Below, in pieces: positions 1-10,908 of a DNA stretch of 64,000 nt. Every line of letters starts with the position of its first letter. Within the stretch, counting starts at the first letter, position 1. The stretch lies in the NCBI GenBank assembly GCA_031763025.1, contig JASSKH010000041.1, positions 496,001-560,000 of the forward strand. The letters run 5' to 3'. The position numbers were made by a program, and so were the translations under genes. This DNA is from Macrocystis pyrifera (Eukaryota > Sar > Phaeophyceae > Laminariales > Laminariaceae). The notes beneath the pieces were generated by a model. That model had not been told where the DNA came from. It worked only from the letters and a program-made list of their open reading frames with translations, and did not search any database.

Positions 1-835
1 TGCTGGTATTGTTCACACCACGAACAGGTCTCCGAGACGCCGCGTTGTTCGCTCCGTCTCTCGGTTTTAGTAACCCCTAGTGTACGCAGCCCTCATAGCA
101 CTCTAGCTGTGTCACTTTTGTCTTGCGTGATGTCTACCATGCTGGGACCTTTGCCACAAGACAAGTCATAGCGCCTACAGCATATATATATATGTTTTTG
201 AATTGTGATCACTGTCTCCTTTTGAGAGTTTCCTGGTTCGCCAACCCGGTTCAGTGAACAACCCCCGTTCGTACTTCTTTGAGTCCCAAACAATGGCTCC
301 CGTAATATATTTGTGAGTCCTTCTTTTGCCTTCACTTCGGTCTTAGTTCTCCTTCAATCTTTGCTTCGGCTTCTGCCTCCTTTTTCTTTCGTCTCTCTTT
401 GTTTTCGCTTCGACTGATATCTCCTTTCTCCTCTGCTTTGAGTTCTGTCTTCCTCTCCTTCGGTTTCTTTTTTAGTGATTGTTCTCAGCGAACACCCCCT
501 CTTCGTAGTGTTTGGGTCTTATTACGAGGTGTGGGGGAATCTATAGCCTCATTTTTTTTGTTTCGAATAGCCGCATCTTCGACCATCTTTTTCTGGTCAT
601 TTGGGATGAGCCTTTGACCATTTTGTGGTCTGCATATACGACTATTCAGGGTGGGCTAATGTGATATGAGTGAAGTACTCATGGGCTATAGATGTAGGTA
701 ATATAGCCTGCAGTTTTGCAGTATCAAGAATACGAGGATTAACCCGGCGGAAATTCCGTTAGTCGAGAGTAACGCTCTTTTAGGAATGTCCTCTAGGGCG
801 GATAGCCCGTTAGACGAGAGTAGTGTCCCGTAACT

Positions 836-1114
836 GTTAAGATATTGTCTTGTATGAGATTGAAAGCCCAGTAACTACCTGGGTTCAGTCACTAGGAACG
901 TATTTGTAGTACTTGGAAGGCGTATCTTAGATGGAAAACCAGGGGTTTTCCAGAGGAGCACGAGCTTGGTCTCAGTCTCCGCGTGCACGAAAGGAATAAT
1001 ACTGCTCTTCTTCTATAGCTAAGCAAACAACACATGTGAGTACTATGTTTACCGACTTAAAAAACAAACCTGTCCAGGGATACAAAGTGTCCCGCAAACC
1101 TTGATCTTAACAAG
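836..1114 (+). repeat. LTR-like direct repeat, left copy
   Basis: This is the conserved 3' part of the left repeat. It shares long stretches with 2284-2557 and ends in the same TTGATCTTAACAAG. Confidence 0.7.
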
Positions 1115-2283
1115 TGGCGCAATCGAAGTGGAAAATATTACTGGACATCAATCGGTTAGAGGTCGAGGTGGCGTCATCGCGGTGATGTACGAGTCGCACT
1201 GGAAGGGACTTTCCCGGCCATCCTGGGAACTGGAAATGGACCTTCAGCTTTCTCGCCACGCAATTTTGCGCTATTGGGCCGGCACCCCGAACCAACACCG
1301 CCAAACCAACCGCCTGTATCGCCGAATGAGAATTGGCGCGGCACAACGGGAGCTTTCTCGGAGTAACGGCGAGCGGTTTCTGGCACCCGGCTATGGTTGC
1401 GTATCGCACGCCGATTGGCTCCGCCGATACAGCACCACTGTACTTCCCAACGGGGCCCACTTTTGGTACAAGGGCGACGACGGTCTGTGGTGGCTCGGGA
1501 AAATCAGCGCAACTACACCAACGGATGGAGTCTATCTGGTTCGATTTTTGGACCACCCGGGGCCACTCAAGCTTTCTCTTTCTCCGGCGCGCTACACGAC
1601 TTCGACGAGAGCTGTACGAGGTTCTTGGTGTCTGCAAATTCACTTGGCTAGCGCGTTTACACGGGGGGTCCAGCGTAACGTAGATGAATCTCGAGGTGCC
1701 GCCGTGGATAGCTGATTTTCGCTTCTTGACTGCACTCGTTATTTAGCTATTTTTTGTCGTCTTCCTGGGCCTTGGGGGATGATTTTTTGTCTGCCCGAGA
1801 TGTTTCTGGCGTGTTTTCTTTTTTTTTTTTGGACTGGGTTGGGGATGTGTTTTTGCGTATTCTGTCCTGCTTACCCCCCCCGTTCAGTGTAGGGTCTGGT
1901 CTGGGCACTCGGCCGCTCAATTGCGGCCCAGGACGCGCTTTCAGAGTTGTGGACTGGGTTTAGGTGGTTCTTGTCGTCTTCCGTGTTATTTTTCTTTTCG
2001 TTCCCGTACGCACTTTTCGCTTTTCCGTGCATCTTCCTCGCCCCCCCCCGTGCGGGCGGTATGGCGATGGCTTTCATCGACGATTTCTTCCTGCCACTTA
2101 AGGCTAGGTCTTCCCTTTATTTTTTTACGTACTTTGCCGGCTTCGTTGCCTCGCCGTTCAGAGGTGTGGGAGTGGGTTTTGAGGAGCCGCATCTTCGACT
2201 CATGTTCTAGTTCGTGGAATCGGGGTTTCCACGAATTTCCCATAGTTCTGCATATACGGCTCATCAGAGTGGGCTAGTGTTAA

Positions 2284-2557
2284 AATATTGTCTTGTATGA
2301 CATTGAAAGTCCGGTAACTACCTGGGTTCAGTCACTAGGAACGTATTTGTAGTACTTGGAAGGCGTATCTTGGATAGAAAACCAGGGGTTTTCCAGAGGA
2401 GCACGAGTTTGGTCTCAGTCTCCGCGTCCACGAAAGGAATAAAACTGCTCTTCTTCTATAGCTAAGCAAACAACACATGTGAGTACAATGTTTACCGACT
2501 TAAAAGGCAGACCTGTCCAGAGATACAAAGTGTCCCGCAACCGTTGATCTTAACAAG
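2284..2557 (+). repeat. LTR-like direct repeat, right copy
   Basis: This is the partner of 836-1114, about 90% identical by eye. A more diverged upstream part reaches back to roughly 1750. Confidence 0.7.
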
Positions 2558-3044
2558 GGCTAAAGGTAAAAGGTTAACCGATCGCCTACCCAATCTAAGC
2601 CTCATAACATAACGGAGATAGGACCATACAATGAGAAGTTCTTATATTAGCAGAAGAACGATCGGTAGCCATAGGAAAGTTCTTCAGGAGTACATCAGAT
2701 AAAAGGGTTTTAGGAGAGCTTGTGGCGTGGGGTGGGACGAGTATATCTGAGTGTCGAGTCCCTCCCCCCCACCTCTCGCTTCTCTACCAGAGCACCTCCT
2801 CAGCTCTCGCCATCAATAAAAAAGATCTAAATCAAAAGAAGCGAAGCACTGCTTCCCAGCTGCCAGACACACCTGCGTCCCTTACCTTTACCCTAACTCG
2901 GCCATCTCTTCACAGAACCCTAAATCAAGCGGCGTCGCATCGGCTGCACAACAATTACTGGTATTGTAAGAAAGAAACTCCCCGCCCCGCTCTTTTTTAA
3001 GTGTCCATCATAATCCAAGCGGTGTCTGTCTTTCTTTTTCGTAG
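2558..3044. other. No gene seen; probably intron of the zinc-finger gene
   Basis: The stretch ends in a pyrimidine tract and TTTTTCGTAG, a good 3' splice site for the next exon. I see no exon encoding the missing first Cys pair of the zinc finger here, so the upstream exon may lie before the window, with the retroelement remnant inside the intron. Confidence 0.35.
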
Positions 3045-5293
3045 GGGTTACGGCCTTGCATCTTACGAGATCCATCTCAAGCAATGCAAAGTTATGTGGG
3101 AAGCGAAGCAGCAGGGACTCCCAGCATGTGAGATAATTTGCCTGTTGACGAGGTTCACTTGGTGGTGGCGTACCTCGCGAGTGTTCCCGGTTGAGCAGCA
3201 GCTGGTCATCGTGAACTGGTGAACTTTCCTTCGCTGATTCGTGATTGTAGTTTTTGTGGGGACTAGGAAGGTGCAGACGCACTGTAGTTTAATCTACGCT
3301 TCGTATAGATACGGTCTATCAACAGGGAAATAGGGTGGTGTACTCGTGTAGACTAAGCCATCATCTAGCATTCTTCAGTACGGAACGCGTTATAGATGGA
3401 TCGGGAATAAGGGGGCTATACATGGCCTGCGCGATTTCCCCTTCTTCGCTTCCACGCCCGACCTCCATTCACCGATGATAAAAGTAGCAACGTCTTTCAA
3501 GAGGCGTGTAATAGCCGGCGATGATATCCCTGCTTCCCATCACCGGAGTACCATAATAGACTACAGTACAGGACATAACCGGTATGTTCATGCATCAAAG
3601 GTTAGCAGTATATTCTTAAGTAAAGTATAAACTACAGTTTGCCCTTCCGTGGACGCATTTTCTTTGCAGCGGAACGCAAACCCCTGCCGACAGAGCCCAG
3701 GGTTGGAGTTGAGTTAGGACAGCAAAGACATCAAGATGCAGGGTTGTTGGAAGCCCAGAATGAGGCTGCCACGCAAGTTTTCAACAACGAGGCCCTTCAA
3801 GCATGTGAACACTGCGGCCGGACATTCATGGAGGACAGGTGAGGGTCAAACATACAACTGTCGTTACATGCAGAGTAATATTCGATATTCGACCCTAAGC
3901 ATGCGGCCTAGGGCATTCAGCCGAAAGCGACTGGCAAATTCGGGCTAGGGATGGTGTTATTACAACAATTCTCTACTAGTTATGAACATCATCTCAACAG
4001 CACCGATTAATACCTCTTCACCTGCTGAAGAAGTGGATCATGGGTGGAGACGATTTCATTCCCCCCATTCGCCCCCATGCCTATGTTCACGATGAAATGC
4101 AGGCTTAAAATCCACCAGAAAAGTTGTACATCGGAATCGCCCGCGAAGGCAGTGGGTGCCGCTCGTCTAAGTTCTTCTACGCCTGCGGCGTTATCAGCCA
4201 CGGCAGCCGTAAGACCGAGGGTGAGAGCCGCTACAACGATTCAAGCGACGATTTCAGTCTGATAAAAAGACACCCTTCCGCGGCGATTGTAACAGCAAAT
4301 TATCATTTATAGCTGAACATACTGGAGTATGCTGACCATTGTTTTTTTTGCTGTGTAGTCTTGCTGTAGCTAGAGCTACCGCAATATGTTGCTTAAATTT
4401 GCCTGCTTTTCATTTTGAGCGTTGCCTTTGACGGCGCTCATCGTAATTCCCGCAGACTGCAAGAAATAAACTCGTGAGGCCGGGGAATACAACGACAGCT
4501 GTAAAAAGCAACGGAGCTATTGGGGCCCCTGAAGGTGAAAACCCAAAAAAGGACTTTCTACTGATTCTACCGATTGGAACCTTGTCAAATAAAAATTGAT
4601 TTGTTTGGATTCGTCCGGGGAACGCCAATTCATCCAGCGGTGCGAGTTGCAAAGAGTCGGCGCCCGAGTGTCTGTAAGAGTGACGTTCGCGAACTCGCGA
4701 AACACGTGGCGTCTAGTCATTCCAAGGCACGGCGTAGTTAAATTGCTGAGGGAGCATTAAAGAGAGCGCAGAACCCCGGATAAATTACGCGTTGGAGAAT
4801 ACTGGTGAAAACCAAACTGCGACGAGAGGGCGAGACGGCCATGACGAAAAGGAAGACTTTGCACGCTCGATCGTGCCAGGAGTTCGACACGAGGAGCTCC
4901 AAGCTCGTCCTGTGAGATGGTATCAGATGTGCTAAAACGAATACAAAGCACATGCACTGTTCATTGAACAGAAGGTGACTTTGATGACAACAGCCGTTCG
5001 CGTCTGCAACGTCCCCACACTTGCTTGTTTGTCCACAAGATATCAACTCTTCATCCGGGCTACCTCGGCAGACGGGCGCTCCTCTGGCAGGCAACTACGG
5101 AGGAATTGCTCGCCGTGGCAGCCGGGGGTTGATGGGTCCTGGTCAAGCGATCTCTTCATCTTCTAGTGACCAATTGCCAATCGAAGTCGTCGAAGAACGA
5201 CTTAAGCGGGTAGAACAAGAACTCGTGCATACAAAGGCACAGGTCACAGACTTGCGCAAGACCGTCGATATGTTGCAATCGAAGTTTTCATGA
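3045..5293 (+). CDS. C2HC-type zinc-finger protein (ZNF474/ZC2HC1-like), 3' part of gene
   Basis: Four exons are supported: 3045-3127, 3670-3838, 4103-4208 (or to 4220) and 5072-5293. All have GT/AG borders and compatible phases. Exon 1 gives GYGLASYEIHLKQC followed by a WEAKQQGLP segment, the second half of a C2HC finger as in ZNF474; its first Cys pair must come from an upstream exon not seen here. Exons 2-3 give a whole second finger, CEHCGRTF...RLKIHQKSC, with the arginine codon split across the intron. The final exon ends in a charged heptad-like stretch (VVEERLKRVEQELVHTK), probably a short coiled coil, then TGA at 5291. Such proteins are small zinc-binding proteins of poorly known role, often linked to cilia in animals; no function is inferred here. 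More small exons could lie in the 4221-5071 intron. Confidence 0.7.
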
Positions 5294-6074
5294 AATCATG
5301 GATATTATCTTGGAATAATTATGTTTGCACGTGATACGGGATGGTATACCACCGCCCGTAGTGCCAAGTCCCTGGCGTCTTATGGTACTGCGGTGCACGT
5401 ATCTCTGTACGTACTGTTTTTTTTTTCGATCGGGACGTGTTGCTTCGTTTTTCTAGCCTGTTTTGTGACCACAGGCTAAATTACAGGGAAATGAGTCAAT
5501 GTCACAACCTATCATAATCATCACATCGTGCCGAGTGTATGTCTGTAACATACGGAATATCGGGGAAAAAAATAGCGAAAAAGTCACAAAATAGTTCTTT
5601 GAATGTGCTTGACGGCAATTCGCCGACTCTGGCGTGAATTCGAAGCAGGGATGAACAAACTGCTATTGCATCCGTAGCTGCTCCATTTAACCTCTATCGA
5701 GAACGGAGGCGACGTGCAGAGACCTTCCGAGGTTGCGAACCACCATCCAGGGAACCGAACCGCCAAAGCCGCAACACAACCAACAAAATTTAGGAGTGTG
5801 TCCACATTCATGAGGCATCTCTCGACGTCATGAAAGGTAAAATGCCACCAAACCGTTACCAGTGTTCGCACCGTAAGCACAATTCCGAAGAGAGCAAAAC
5901 GTCGACGCTGACTTCAGCGATACTCTTACCCCGTTGACAATTGATACTGCCCCATTACACATTGTTCTCCCCCACGCCTGTCTTCAATTGAACTCAACAC
6001 CTGCCGGGAGACCACAGCCTCGCACGCCCGTAGCGAAACAAATATCGAATCGACTCGCGAGCAAAGTTTGCGGC
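5294..6074. other. Intergenic between convergent genes; nothing recognised
   Basis: This is the 3' flank of the zinc-finger gene and of atpC, which converge here. A/T-rich runs are present, but I see no conserved coding, RNA or repeat feature. Confidence 0.4.
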
Positions 6075-9000
6075 CTACTTGGATCCCGACTGCGCCGCGT
6101 CCGCCCCAGCAACAATCTCCAGGAGCTCCTGAGTGACGCTTGCCTGACGAGCGCGGTTGTAAGTAAGTGACAGCCGCTTGGAGAGGTCAGCGGCGTTGTC
6201 CGAGGCAGCCGCCATGGAAGCCATTCGCGCAGCCAGCTCTGCGGCAACCGACTCCTGAAGCATGCGCAGCACCTGGCCGTCGAGGTAGAGAGGAAGGATG
6301 GAGTTGAGGATCTGGATGGGGTCCTGCTCGAAGATGAGGTCCTGCGGCAGCTCAGCGGGCTCCGAGGATCCGACCTCTTCCCTCTCCACCTTGAACTTTC
6401 CTCCGTCGGTGGTGAGCTGGAAGATCTCGTCCTTCTCGTCCTCAATGCCACGGATGGACAGCGGCAGCAAAGTGCGGATCGACGGCTCCGACGCGATGAG
6501 AGAAACGAACTTCGTGTACACGATTTCAACGCTGTCCGTCTCGCCCGAGAGGTAGTCCGCCAGGAGCTCCTGGGCAATCGCCGAAGCCTCGGCCGCGTTG
6601 GGGGCCTGTCCGCAGTCGAACGCCCGTTTCACGGTGTAGATCTCCTCCCTGCGTCGGAAGTACTGCGAAATCTTCTTGCCGATAGTGATGTACTCCACGT
6701 TGTACCCCTGAGCCGTGAGCTCTTTCCCCCTCGCCTCCGTCTTCTTGATGGCGTACGAGTTGTACGCCCCGCACAAACCACGGTCGCCTGAGAGCCCCAC
6801 TAGCAGCACGTTCTTGACCTCCCTCGCGTTGAGAAGAGGGAGGTTAACGTCCTCCTTACCGAGCTGAGCAATGAGGGCCCCGAAGATGCTCTGAAGGGTC
6901 TCGGAGAAAGGACGAGTCTTGACTACGGCTTCTTGAGCACGACGCACCTTGGCGGCAGCCACCAGCCGCATTGCCGTCGTGATTTTTTTCGTGTTGTTGA
7001 CGGTGGTGATACGCTGCCTGTAACCCAGACAGGGGTTCGAAAAAGAGGGGGGATGACAACGGACGTTGTGAAACGAGCATATCTTTCGACTTTGGACCGT
7101 GAAAGCTACGTGCACGTATGTACCTGCCCAAGTCCCCTATGCGTAGCAATGGGGAGGGAAACAAAAGACGAAACACCATCCCGACCCACCCAACGTCGTG
7201 CTATGTGTGTGTACGACAATATTTTTCTTTTTCGTTCCGGGGTAATTGATCTACAGCAGTAACTCTGCCGCGCCCACAATGTCAGCACCCTGGGTGGGAC
7301 TGTCGTGTTGGTAGTGCCAGGAGGACTCATCTAACCCAAAATTTACCTCGACTCCACGGCTTCGACATGTTATGTACGCAGCGTACTTTAGTTGCATTAC
7401 AGTGTATATGGGGTCGCCAACAAGAAACACTCAACATGGGGACGGACGAGAACCTTCCTGTGACACCACCCTTCAACACCCCTGAGAATAGGCTACAGAA
7501 GTAATATACACCTCGAAGGATCTAGTATATACCAGGTATAGTGTAGCGCTCGCCGCGCAGCCCGACTTTCTCAGGGTCCAACAAAAAGTTGTGTTCTGAT
7601 GACGTTGTTTCACATTCGTGGCCTGTACCGTATGTCGAAAACGTGCTTAAACCGTGTTGTTGTTTTCTTCACATTATTAAACCGTTCTTTCTACCCGTCG
7701 ACATCCAGCACAGCCAGTGTCCGTGCCGATTCTTCAATCCTAGAGATACAACTTCTGTGGTCACAACGCGTGTACATATTTACAACCTCTGCAAGAAACA
7801 TGTACCTGATGCTGCTGTACTCCAAACGTAAATACTTCCACGACGAAAACCATACACGCTTCGGACAGATGATGATCTACACTGCTACTGTAGATGTGAT
7901 ATGATATATGTACAGTACGTACTTCCTCACTTGCCGTTGTGAGAGCTTGTGCACAATCTGCATCATGAGTAAATCCAACCGGGGAAACATGTGCTACTGC
8001 TGTAGATAATAAAAAGTCGGGAGTAGATCTGCCTTGAAAGATCTATTGCACAGCAGTAGAGTAGATAATCGAGTGGGAATCCATGATCTGTCCGAGGTGT
8101 GAAAACCTTGACTTTATTTGTACGAAACTAACAACCCAAAATGCACACAATCTTTCTGATGATTTGTGGGCATCAGCCGTCCGCCCTGATCCCATACGGA
8201 ATAGATTTCCAGAGCAGGTCCATGCCACTCAATCCACAAGCGCCAACAACGAGCTACAGAAAAGAAATTGCATATGCCGGCGTCCCCGGTGGCGTAGTAC
8301 GTACCAGGAAGGTGGTTCGCGTGTCTACCAAGATCAACTTCGTGGGTTCAAGTCTCACCGAGTGCATACTCGTACTCGTAAGGACTTTTTCTTGCATTAT
8401 AAATTGATTAGCGGAAAGCGCGAAAGCGTGAGTTAGCTACTTCGATGAAAGTCGACGAGCAGTGGGAATGCTGAACCCTATGCGCAACAAAATGAAGGCA
8501 CGTACGTACCCGGGGGGGAAAGGGACGACACCTATGACCACGGCTTGTCCAGAAGAAGACTGCTGAGGGTAAAACCTCCTATTAATACGAGTTGGAAAGT
8601 TACAGCAGTGATGATTGAACAACAATAAAAAAAAATACGGTACTGCTGTACAACATGTACAGCACTCGAACAGCAAACAGCAGGTTTAACAGCCGAAAGT
8701 AGCCTGCAGTATCTTACGAGTACACAGCGAGCAGTAGTACTTCGTACAGCAGTAGCCTACCAGGTACCAGGTATTTTTTTATTTTTATTTTTTCATCATT
8801 ACTTTTACTTTCCAGCCCACTCGTAGGAGGTTTTACCCTCGACGATCTTCTGGACAAGCCGTGGTCACAGGTGTCGTCCCTTCTCCCCCCCGGTACGTGC
8901 CTTTAGTTTTTATCGCGCATAGGGTTCAGTATTCCCACTGCTCGTCGATTTTCATCGAATGTACAGCTAACTCACGCTCTCGCGCTTTCCGCTAAAATCA

Positions 9001-9932
9001 ATTTTATGCAAGAAAAAGTCCCTATGAGCATGCACTCGCTGAGACTCGAACTCACGAAATTGATCTTGATAGGCTCGCGGACCACCTACCAGGTATACCA
9101 GTATCGATACTGCTGCATCAATACAAGTATACCGTCAAATATTGCTGGTGGAAGCTGCCAATCGACAAACGTCAGCATAGGTCTTCCCACGAGCGCTACC
9201 ACAGCTAGTGCCCGATGGTGAAAGCCCCCATTGCTGGGATTGTACATTACTGACACAGGCTGCAGACACAGATAGATATTCATGCAGGATGCAGGGCCCA
9301 TTCATTCACTTACGTAGGACGGACGGATCGGTATCACACCCCACGGGGACAGAACGAGTTGTTCGCGCGCTTTGAACTAGAATGTCGATCTGCGATTAGT
9401 CGCCGTCTTGGGAGTTGGGAGACGATTTGATTTGGTGGGCAATACTCTGCCAAACAGACCCAAAAATCCGGCGTGGACGCACGATGACCTTTAACATGTT
9501 TCGCTATCATGCAGAGGTATACCGGGGGTAGGTCCGATTCAATCGCCTGACACGCCATCATGCTATCATGCTCATATGCTGCAACTTTACGTGACGTTGC
9601 AACCCCTCAAACCCTGATAACGTGGGAAAAGCCTCACACGTTGTCTTGCCAGACCAAAGAAAAGGCCATCTCGAACTCGATGCACTTGGGGCATCAACAG
9701 CGCGGGTCGTAACCACGAATGAATCTTACCTAATAGCGTTTTCCTTCCCGCCCATCCTTGGCGTTACGACAGAGCGACGCGCCGAGGGTGCAGCTGCCAC
9801 GGTGTCCACGCTCTCAGGCACACGCACGCCGGTAAAGCTGGTCACGGCCATCGGCCCTGTGAATGCCGACGCGCATGCTGCCCCTCCCACAAGCACGGCT
9901 ATCGTACGTGCCAGTTGCACCATTGTGAGCAA
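6075..9932 (-). CDS. atpC: Plastid ATP synthase gamma subunit precursor
   Basis: The gamma subunit is the rotating shaft of the CF1 part of the plastid ATP synthase. There are two exons: 9932-9730 (start, targeting peptide) and 7017-6075 (mature protein), about 381 residues in all. The phase-2 junction joins ...GGKENAI to RQRITTVNNTKKITTAM, which is contiguous in the family. Exon 1 has a hydrophobic signal segment, then ACASAF|TGP, the ASAF-type site of bipartite plastid targeting in red-lineage secondary algae, then a Ser/Thr/Arg-rich transit part. Exon 2 has the diagnostic LVAAAKVRRAQEAV and GDRGLCGAYN motifs and the C-terminal helix. The region where green plants carry a redox-regulatory Cys pair reads GIEDEKDEIFQLTT, so that insert is missing. 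The start ATG at 9932 has an in-frame second Met three codons on, so either may be used. The 2712-bp intron carries two opposed SINE copies and other repeats. Confidence 0.93.
7667..7790 (+). repeat. Dispersed repeat, about 120 bp (copy 1 of 3)
   Basis: This copy contains CGTCGACATCCAGCA, then CCGTGCCGATTCTTCA, then a TAGAGATAC block ending in TCTGTGGTCACA. Related copies lie at 43135-43255 (same strand) and about 42060-42170 (opposite strand). All three are in introns or intergenic DNA. The family is unknown to me. Confidence 0.6.
7905..8045 (+). repeat. Fragment related to the CGGACAGAT-type MITE family
   Basis: It shares a TGCCGTTGTGAG...TTGTGCA block and a CCGGGGAAACATG block with the elements at 20784-21045 and 35003-35272. 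No clear terminal repeats are left, so I read it as a degraded copy. Confidence 0.4.
8271..8640 (+). mobile_element. tRNA-like SINE, copy 1
   Basis: The 5' end has polymerase III promoter-like boxes: an A-box-like TGGCGTAGTACG at about 8290 and a B-box GGTTCAAGTCT at about 8346. The B-box sits in a pairable T-arm, GTGGG/CTCAC. A shared body follows (GGGACTTTTTCTTGCA-like block, GCGGAAAGCGCGA, GAGCAGTGGGAATGC, GGTAAAACCTCCTA), and the 3' end is A-rich. The tRNA-like head, body and A-rich tail are the plan of a tRNA-derived SINE. Copies are at 8768-9105 (inverted) and 27571-27815. Confidence 0.65.
8768..9105 (-). mobile_element. tRNA-like SINE, copy 2 (inverted)
   Basis: It is the reverse complement of most of copy 1, at about 80-85% identity by eye. 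Its B-box reads GAGTTCGAGTCTC, closer to a canonical tRNA T-arm than that of copy 1. The A/T-rich tail points toward the tail of copy 1, so the two copies are tail to tail inside the atpC intron. Confidence 0.65.
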
Positions 9933-10200
9933 CAGAGGATAGGCCTGACGGGTTCTTCTTGGTTTCTAGGGTAGTCTTTCTATGATGATGATAGCTCAAT
10001 CATGTACATGAACTTCCGAACATGGGGGACAAGCCGAGAAGCAAAAATCTGAGAGCCGGTCAACTGGCAAAACAACAATAACGCATCCTCGGTATACTGG
10101 AAACCCAAGATTGACATCAGAGGCAAAAAACACAGAGGACATACAGAAACAGAAACCACCACTCCCCACCAGCACCCACCACCAAACACCAACCACCACC
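9933..10200. promoter_or_regulatory. Shared upstream region of divergent plastid-protein genes
   Basis: The start codons of atpC (minus) and the ferredoxin-like gene (plus) are 268 bp apart, so 5' UTRs and both promoters must fit here. A CA-rich run of ACCACC repeats immediately precedes the ferredoxin ATG. I see no convincing TATA box. A shared, light-responsive promoter is an inference from the layout only. Confidence 0.5.
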
Positions 10201-10908
10201 ATGAAGAAGAGCTTCTCCTTTCTCGCGGTGGTTCTCCTCTCGTTGTTGTTCGACGTTTGCAGTGGGTTTGTGGTTCCCTCAACGTCGGCACTCAATGTGC
10301 GGCAGTCACCCCAAAGCGGGGGTATGCGAATGTTTTTCGGAGGTGGAGGTGCCAAGAAGGGAGCGGCTGCCAGCAAGGGTATCGTGGTGAAGGTGCAGCA
10401 AAAGACCGGCTTTAAGGAGACGGAGCTTGTGCTTCAGGGCAAGACGAACCTGAGGAAGGCACTGCTCAATAACAAGATCGACGTGTACCCGCTGCAGGCG
10501 AGTTTCATGTCTTGATGTCTCCATTGGAATTTACTTCGAACCGCGTACGTGTGCGAACACGTCGATCATGTTTTTTTTCAACCTGTCAGGAATGATATCA
10601 TAGGAGTGTACACTGTGGCCGGTCCTTTTTCTTTCATGCTTCCGCAAAACCTCACAAATCGTCTTCGCTCGCCACAGCCAGACCGCTGACCAATTTATTC
10701 CATGATACTCTGTTGCAGGGTAAAATTTATAACTGCGGGGGTGGTGGCTCTTGTGGCACGTGCGCCGTTAACGTGGTAGCCGGAGCGTCAAACTGCAGCC
10801 CTAAAGGGCCGGGGGGAGAAAAAGCTGCTGGACAAGAAACCGGCGACATACAGGCTTTCGTGTTGCACGATGGTGTCCGGACCCGTTACGATCAAGACCA
10901 AGCCATAG
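10201..10908 (+). CDS. Plastid-targeted 2Fe-2S ferredoxin-like protein
   Basis: A small [2Fe-2S] electron-transfer domain, about 162 residues as precursor. Exon 1 (10201-10497) starts with a hydrophobic signal segment and CSGF|VVPS, a plastid bipartite targeting site with Phe. A Gly/Lys-rich linker and the first beta strands of the ferredoxin fold follow (VKVQQKTGF...LRKALLNNKIDVYPLQ). Exon 2 (10719-10908) gives the cluster loop CGGGGSCGTCAV and the last ligand region YRLSCCTMV, ending in KTKP and TAG. The intron has a GC donor (CAG|GCGAGT) and a normal AG acceptor. Exon 2 needs one base removed in the G6 run at 10811-10816 for the cluster loop and the C-terminal Cys to share a frame; without that the reading frame runs on to a poor C-terminus. 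I read this as a sequence error, though a real frameshift is possible. It resembles NDH-associated or FdC-type ferredoxins more than PetF; the partner is unknown. Confidence 0.8.

Larger units (their letters stand above)
1..2557 (+). mobile_element. LTR retroelement remnant (broken)
   Basis: Two direct copies of an LTR-like sequence, the well-matched parts ending at 1114 and 2557, flank a short internal region. Similarity is strongest over 836-1114 against 2284-2557 and extends weakly upstream (around 600-660 against 2225-2280). Right after the first copy comes a TGGCGC sequence that could be a primer binding site. The internal region carries a peptide at 1101-1715 resembling the small C-terminal domain seen after the integrase of Gypsy-type elements in stramenopiles; this is recalled resemblance, not a search. 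Almost all of gag-pol is absent, so the element is a fossil or a non-autonomous derivative. The two LTR copies differ at many sites, so it is not recent. The left end may lie outside the window. Confidence 0.6.

Noticed and set aside
1107-1643. Minus-strand open frame of 178 codons in the retroelement remnant
   Set aside because: It overlaps the plus-strand frame that has retroelement-like sequence and has no recognisable features itself.
8346-8365. A true tRNA gene at the B-box in the atpC intron
   Set aside because: The acceptor stem does not close and the sequence belongs to a dispersed repeat with an A-rich tail, so a SINE head is the better reading.
9622-9942. Plus-strand open frame of 106 codons
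   Set aside because: It is the shadow of atpC exon 1, whose minus-strand reading gives a targeting peptide that splices in phase to the gamma subunit.
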